28,677 bases of DNA from Bacillota bacterium (lineage in GTDB: Bacteria > Bacillota_A > Clostridia > DSM-8532): NCBI GenBank assembly GCA_023424865.1, contig JAFADM010000230.1, positions 1 to 28,677 of the forward strand. The letters run 5' to 3'. The first letter of the stretch is position 1. Each line of letters begins with the position of its first letter. Below are positions 25,119 to 28,677 of this stretch, piece after piece. Both the position numbers and the translations under genes were made by a program. The notes under the pieces were generated by a model. That model did not search any database and had not been told where the DNA came from. It worked only from the letters and a program-made list of their open reading frames with translations.

Positions 25119-25186
25119 AAACCGGTGTAGTGGGATTTTAAGGAGAATAGGCAGGTTAAATTCCGGATCAAAGTTACAAAAAGTGC

Positions 25187-25216
25187 TTGACAAGGACGGC
25201 CTCTAAGTTCTATGAT
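25187..25216 (+). promoter_or_regulatory. Strong sigma-A promoter of the T-box unit
   Basis: TTGACA (25187-25192, consensus) and TATGAT (25211-25216) are separated by 18 nt. Transcription would start near 25223, giving a leader of about 360 nt to the coding start. Confidence 0.8.
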
Positions 25217-25222
25217 AATAAA

Positions 25223-25540
25223 AACCGACAATTACAAATTGAAAATGCGATGACAGGGAAAAGTAAACGCCTAAAAGCTCACAGGGAGAAGCCATCATAG
25301 ACTGAGAGTGGTTTCGTGAAAAATAATCGTTGAAGTTCTCCCTTGAGCACAAGAGCTGAATTTCCTGACGGAGCAGTAGGCAATTGCGTTTTTAGTCCAA
25401 CGTTACAAGGACGGGATATCGGAATGAATTCTATTTGTTCCTGTATTTTCAAACGAGAGCATCGGTTTTATATCGGTGAAATTGGGTGGTACCGCGAAGT
25501 TTAAGTCTTCGTCCCTTTGTTGGGATGAAGGCTTTTTTGT
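25223..25540 (+). promoter_or_regulatory. T-box leader (tRNA-sensing riboswitch)
   Basis: The conserved T-box sequence TGGGTGGTACCGCG is at 25483-25496; its UGGN bulge pairs with the 3' end of uncharged tRNA. A classic terminator follows at once. Upstream, AGGGA (25255-25259) pairs with TCCCT (25339-25343), and AACG (25266-25269) with CGTT (25328-25331). This leaves a specifier loop with AGTA (25262-25265) on one side and GAAGTTC (25332-25338) on the other. AGGGAG at 25283-25288 fits the AG bulge of Stem I. The specifier codon is either TTC (Phe, 25336-25338) or, by strict phasing after GAA, GTT (Val). Phe fits the downstream gene. When the tRNA is uncharged, the antiterminator should form and let transcription pass. 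Confidence 0.93.
25503..25537 (+). terminator. Intrinsic terminator of the T-box leader
   Basis: AAGTCTTCGTCCC (25503-25515) pairs with GGGATGAAGGCTT (25522-25534) in a 13-bp stem with G-U pairs and a 6-nt loop, ending in a T-run. It directly follows the T-box sequence and competes with the antiterminator. Confidence 0.92.
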
Positions 25541-25580
25541 CGCGTTTTTTTGATTTAAAAATGGAGAAGGAGAGAGTAAC

Positions 25581-27143
25581 ATGATTATCGTACTAAAACA
25601 GGATGCAGCAGCGGAAAAAGTTGAGCAATTAAAGGATTGGCTTTTAAGCAGGGGCCTTACGGTTTGCCCCATTTACGGCGCAGAAAAAACGGTCTTTGGC
25701 CTTGTGGGCGATACCTCCGTCTTAACCCTGGATGAGGTGAGCGTACAGGAGGCTGTTGAGAAGGTTCTGAAGGTACAGGAGCCTTATAAAAAGTCCAATC
25801 GAAAATTCCACCCGGAAAACACCATCATTAAGGTGGGTGATGTGAAGGTCGGAGGAAAGGAGCTGGTGGTCATTGCGGGTCCCTGCTCCGTGGAATCGGA
25901 AGAGCAAATAACAAAAATCGCTTTTCAGGTTAAAAACTCCGGCGCAGCTATGCTCCGTGGCGGCGCCTTCAAGCCCCGCACCTCCCCTTACGCCTTCCAG
26001 GGCCTGCGGGCGGAAGGTCTCCTGCTTCTTAAACGGGCCGGTGAAGCCGCAGGGCTTCCCATTGTTTCCGAAATTACCAACCCAACCTACATCGATTTAT
26101 TCAGCCAGTATGTGGACTTAATCCAGGTTGGTGCCCGCAATATGCAGAATTTCGAGCTTTTAAAGGAGCTGGGACGGCTCAAGAAGCCCATCCTTTTGAA
26201 AAGAGGCTTCTCCAATACCCTGGAGGAGCTGTTAATGGCTTGCGAATACATTATGAGCGAGGGCAACGATCAGGTTATCCTGTGCGAAAGAGGCATCCGG
26301 ACCCATGAAACAGCCACCCGCAACACCTTGGATTTAAGCGCTGTTCCTGCTCTGAAACGCATGAGCCACCTTCCCGTCATTGTGGATCCCAGCCACGGCA
26401 CGGGACACGCGTGGATGGTGGAGCCCTTAAGCAAGGCCGCAGTGGCAGCCGGTGCCGACGGCCTTGAAATTGAGGTTCACGACAATCCAGCCCGAGCCCT
26501 GTCCGACGGTCCCCAATCCATTACTCCCGGGGAATTCTCTTCCCTTATGCCCAAGCTTAGGGAATATGCCCATCTTGAAAGCAGGCATATCCGCATCCCT
26601 CATACGGTGGCTTATGCCGGAACACCGGGTTCCTTTGCCAACGAGGCGGCTGCCAAGCTCTATCCCCAGTCCGCCCTCACCGGTCTTGAGCGCTTTGAGG
26701 ATGTGTTTGTTGCCGTTTCCAACGGTAAAACCGATGTGGGCGTTGTGCCATATGAAAATTCTCTGGCGGGAAAGGTAACCGAGGTTCAGGAGCTTGTTGA
26801 AAAATACGGACTGGACATCGTGGATCGGACAAAGCTCAGCATATCTCAAAATCTGGTTGCTCCCCTTGGCACAGAGATTTCCAGCATCCGCAAAATTTAC
26901 TCCCACCCAAAGGCTTTGGAGCAGTGCAAAAAGTTCCTGGCAACCCTTCCCGGCTGCCAGCTTATTCCCTACTCCACTACCTCCGCTGCAGCTCAGGCAG
27001 TGGCTGCCCTTAACGACAAATGCTCCGCAGCCATTTCAAGTGAGACGGCCGCCACGGTTAACCGCCTGGCCATCCTAAAGGAAGCTATCCAGGATGAGAT
27101 AGAAAATTATACGGAATTCATTGTGGTCAAGGCTAAAGTATAA
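25581..27143 (+). CDS. aroF: DAHP synthase - prephenate dehydratase fusion
   Basis: A 520-residue bifunctional protein. Residues 1-75 are a small ferredoxin-like domain. Residues about 85-335 are a type I-beta DAHP synthase with IAGPCSVES (metal-binding Cys102), KPRTSPYAFQG (131-141) and DPSHGTG (269-275), catalysing the first shikimate step. Residues about 342-518 are a prephenate dehydratase domain: AYAGTPGSFANEAA, VPYENSLAG (389-397), YSHPKALEQC and SAAISSETAA. This domain makes phenylpyruvate for Phe synthesis. Two things are odd. The usual C-terminal ACT domain with the ESRP feedback site is absent, and the conserved TRF motif is TEF (511-513). The ATG has AAGGAG upstream and follows a T-box leader. 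It appears to be a single-gene unit. Confidence 0.93.
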   Translation: MIIVLKQDAAAEKVEQLKDWLLSRGLTVCPIYGAEKTVFGLVGDTSVLTLDEVSVQEAVEKVLKVQEPYKKSNRKFHPENTIIKVGDVKVGGKELVVIAGPCSVESEEQITKIAFQVKNSGAAMLRGGAFKPRTSPYAFQGLRAEGLLLLKRAGEAAGLPIVSEITNPTYIDLFSQYVDLIQVGARNMQNFELLKELGRLKKPILLKRGFSNTLEELLMACEYIMSEGNDQVILCERGIRTHETATRNTLDLSAVPALKRMSHLPVIVDPSHGTGHAWMVEPLSKAAVAAGADGLEIEVHDNPARALSDGPQSITPGEFSSLMPKLREYAHLESRHIRIPHTVAYAGTPGSFANEAAAKLYPQSALTGLERFEDVFVAVSNGKTDVGVVPYENSLAGKVTEVQELVEKYGLDIVDRTKLSISQNLVAPLGTEISSIRKIYSHPKALEQCKKFLATLPGCQLIPYSTTSAAAQAVAALNDKCSAAISSETAATVNRLAILKEAIQDEIENYTEFIVVKAKV

Positions 27144-27215
27144 TTATTCTTTTATTTCCATAAATCACTATAATCAAAAGCTCTGAGGAATCGTACCCCC
27201 TCCCTTTAGCCAGAT

Positions 27216-27749
27216 TTACTTACACAAATGGCTACCCGGCAAAAGGCGGAGAAGCATCACAGCTCTCCGCTTTTTGCCGGGTTTCTCCTCTGGAACAGCT
27301 GCCAATAAGCAGGAAGACACCCTGTCCTTAGCCTGAGCCAGGATAGCGCCGGATTTTTCCAGGATAGCTTCCAAATCAGTCCGATTTTCGGCTATTTGAA
27401 GCTCAAGTGCCTGAACCGTTTCGGTATCGCCTGCTTCAAGGGCGGCATTCTTTTGGTCCTTCAGGGCCTTGAGCTCCTCCCGGACAGGCTGAACCTCCTC
27501 CCTGACGGCCTGTGCCTCTTTCTTCTGCTCCTCGGTTAGAGGAATGATTCCCGCTCCTTCCCTGGCTTCTTCCGTAAGGCTCTTAAGCAAGGCGGCCTTT
27601 TCCTTTCTGTCCTCGGCAAGAACCTTTATCTCACTTTTTCTTGCTTTCACTGAGGATTTTGTCGAAATTCCCACGGTTGCTGCCATGGCGGGAACCAGCA
27701 AAGCGCAGGCTAGCGCTGTTCCTATAAATAGACCTGTCATCCTTTTCAT
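27216..27749 (-). CDS. Secreted coiled-coil protein, function unknown
   Basis: A 177-residue protein with a signal peptide: basic MKRMTG, a hydrophobic core, and a cleavage site after AMA near residue 23. The mature part, about 30-140, is a charged Glu/Lys/Ala-rich helix or coiled coil, including REEVQPVREELKALKDQK and QALELQIAENRTDLEAIL. No family is recognised. The layout recalls small envelope stress proteins controlled by two-component systems. The ATG at 27749 has GGAGG eight bases upstream. It is divergent from a response regulator gene and probably its target. The last 22 or so codons fall within a terminator hairpin (27234-27282) and give an unusual basic C-terminus (KPGKKRRAVMLLRLLPGSHLCK), so the natural 3' end may have been altered by a frameshift or may simply overlap. 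Confidence 0.72.
   Translation of the reverse strand: MKRMTGLFIGTALACALLVPAMAATVGISTKSSVKARKSEIKVLAEDRKEKAALLKSLTEEAREGAGIIPLTEEQKKEAQAVREEVQPVREELKALKDQKNAALEAGDTETVQALELQIAENRTDLEAILEKSGAILAQAKDRVSSCLLAAVPEEKPGKKRRAVMLLRLLPGSHLCK
27234..27282. terminator. Near-perfect 19-bp hairpin, bidirectional terminator
   Basis: ACCCGGCAAAAGGCGGAGA (27234-27252) pairs with TCTCCGCTTTTTGCCGGGT (27264-27282) with one mismatch, around an 11-nt loop. On the plus strand the core stem GCGGAGA/TCTCCGC runs into five T residues, so it can end the aroF fusion transcript. On the minus strand it gives a four-T run inside the 3' end of the secreted-protein gene. Confidence 0.75.
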
Positions 27750-27830
27750 GTTGTTTTCCTCCGATACAAATTTTTACGCAGGTGTTTTTCCTGCCACAGC
27801 TTTATTCTAGCGGACCATCTTAGGGAAAAT

Positions 27831-27860
27831 CTTATACAAAATGCGGCAAACTTGCGGCAA
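27831..27860 (-). promoter_or_regulatory. Candidate promoter of the secreted-protein gene
   Basis: Leftwards, TTGCCG (27855-27860) is followed after 18 nt by TATAAG (27831-27836). The start of transcription would be near 27824, about 75 nt before the coding start. The -35 and the spacer coincide with the two direct repeats at 27842-27862. Confidence 0.45.
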
Positions 27861-27862
27861 AC
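27842..27862 (+). promoter_or_regulatory. Direct repeat, probable response regulator operator
   Basis: TGCGGCAAAC occurs twice, at 27842-27851 and 27853-27862, with an exact period of 11 bp. Tandem direct repeats with 10-11 bp spacing are the normal binding site of OmpR/PhoB-type regulators, and such a regulator begins 77 bp downstream. The site covers the -35 region of the divergent secreted-protein gene. Confidence 0.65.
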
Positions 27863-27938
27863 CGACCCGGCGGGTGAAGCGTCTTATTTTTCATGTTATG
27901 ATTGAAAAAGGGCAAGCTATAGAAGGGTGGACAATAAC

Positions 27939-28637
27939 ATGCAAAATATCATCTATGCAGCGGATGACGAACTGAACATACGCAACCTCATAAAGCTGTT
28001 TCTGGAAAACGCAGGGTTCCAGGTGGAGGTCTTTGAAAGCGGAGAAGCCCTGCTAAAGCGTTTTGGAGAAAAACCCGCAAATCTTGTCATATTGGATATT
28101 ATGATGCCGGGCAGGGACGGCTTTGAAATATGCACCGAAATACGTAAAATCAGTACGGCTCCTATTATCATGCTTACCGCCCGTACCGGTGAAACGGATT
28201 ATATAGCAGGGCTTACCCTGGGAAGTGATGATTATTTCACAAAGCCTTTCAGTCCTATGAGCCTGGTAACACGGGTTAAAGCCATTTTCAGGCGCATGGA
28301 AATGGACGGTGTACAAAGGGAGAAAGGCACGCCTCCCCTTTTCCACGATCTAACCGTGGACAGAGCCCTGAAGACCATATTATTTAACGACAAGCCTCTG
28401 GATTTTACTCCTACGGAATATGAAATGGTGGCCTTTTTGGTGGAAAACAGTGAGCGTGCCGTAGGCCGTTCAGAGCTTCTCAACAAGGTATGGGGCTATG
28501 GCAGCGAGGTAGAAACCCGTGCCACCGACGATGCGGTGAAGCGCATCCGCAAAAAGCTTACCGCCTGCGGCAGTGAAACCCTCATTGAAACGGTATGGGG
28601 TTTCGGTTTTAAGCTCAGCATCAAATCCGGTAATTGA
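27939..28637 (+). CDS. OmpR/PhoB-family response regulator
   Basis: A 232-residue two-component regulator. The receiver domain (about 3-115) has the acidic pair Asp9-Asp10, the phosphorylated Asp53 in VILDIMMPGRDG, Thr80 in MLTA and Lys102 in TKPFSP. The C-terminal winged helix (about 135-230) has FTPTEYEMVAFL and the recognition region TRATDDAVKRIRKKL, ending in TVWGFGFKL. I chose the ATG at 27939, which has AAGGGTGG eight bases upstream; the GTG at 27927 is too close to that site. The next gene starts 16 nt after the stop and is probably the cognate sensor kinase. A TATGAT -10 at 27897-27902 lacks a good -35, which fits activator-dependent autoregulation. Confidence 0.95.
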   Translation: MQNIIYAADDELNIRNLIKLFLENAGFQVEVFESGEALLKRFGEKPANLVILDIMMPGRDGFEICTEIRKISTAPIIMLTARTGETDYIAGLTLGSDDYFTKPFSPMSLVTRVKAIFRRMEMDGVQREKGTPPLFHDLTVDRALKTILFNDKPLDFTPTEYEMVAFLVENSERAVGRSELLNKVWGYGSEVETRATDDAVKRIRKKLTACGSETLIETVWGFGFKLSIKSGN

Positions 28638-28653
28638 AAGGAATGTGGGCTTC

Positions 28654-28677
28654 ATGAAAAAACCGGTTCTCAAGCAC
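28654..28677 (+). CDS. Start of probable cognate sensor histidine kinase, partial
   Basis: Only eight codons (MKKPVLKH) are visible before the window ends. The ATG at 28654 follows GAAAGGAAT; an in-frame GTG at 28645 is an alternative start. Identity as a sensor kinase is inferred only from its position 16 nt downstream of a response regulator gene. Confidence 0.4.

Noticed and set aside
1..28677. CRISPR arrays, tRNA or rRNA genes, integrases and transposases
   Set aside because: I looked for regularly spaced repeats, tRNA-like cloverleaf signatures and transposase motifs on both strands and saw none.

Overview
The window looks like chromosomal DNA from a low-to-mid GC, endospore-forming member of the class Clostridia (Bacillota). 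The evidence is the Gram-positive type Shine-Dalgarno sequences ahead of nearly every gene, sigma-A-like promoters, a T-box leader, MutS2, Asp23/Gls24 and YkvI family proteins, and the sporulation gene ylbJ beside coaD and rsmD (the order known from Bacillus as ylbH-ylbI-ylbJ). I see no rRNA, tRNA, CRISPR array, prophage or intact insertion sequence. Genus cannot be fixed from sequence reading alone.

Layout. Positions 1-2624 (minus): the start of a DUF554 membrane protein and mutS2. Positions 3030-3923 (plus): a lone fructosamine-kinase-like gene behind two palindromes. Positions 4052-11508 (minus): a carbohydrate-type ABC import operon with two permeases, a large lipoprotein binding protein, a membrane-anchored AraC regulator and an FAD-dependent oxidoreductase, but no ATPase gene. 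Positions 11509-12020: a gene-poor stretch with the operon promoter, hairpins and a decayed reading frame. Positions 12021-14659 (minus): Asp23 protein, DUF5685 protein, a J-domain protein with a glutamine-rich linker and a cysteine-rich tail, and a small membrane protein, apparently one operon. Position 14798 (plus): ylbJ. Positions 16002-22022 (minus): PAS-GAF-PAS histidine kinase, recG, rsmD, coaD and a DivIVA-like coiled-coil protein. Positions 22316-25118 (plus): M3 peptidase and YkvI. Positions 25187-27143 (plus): promoter, T-box leader and a DAHP synthase-prephenate dehydratase fusion. Positions 27216-28677: a secreted coiled-coil protein divergent from an OmpR-type response regulator, then the first codons of a probable sensor kinase.

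How it works together. Housekeeping genes (mutS2, recG, rsmD, coaD) are mixed with regulated units. The ABC operon probably senses and imports an oligosaccharide and oxidises a product. The T-box unit should link aromatic amino-acid synthesis to tRNA charging. The right-end two-component system likely controls the divergent secreted protein through an 11-bp-spaced direct repeat. The most unusual items are the synthase-dehydratase fusion without an ACT domain and with a changed TRF motif, the long hairpin that covers part of the recG ribosome binding site, the J-domain/DUF5685 operon, and the direct-repeat operator. Several genes use GTG or TTG starts, which I chose from Shine-Dalgarno spacing.
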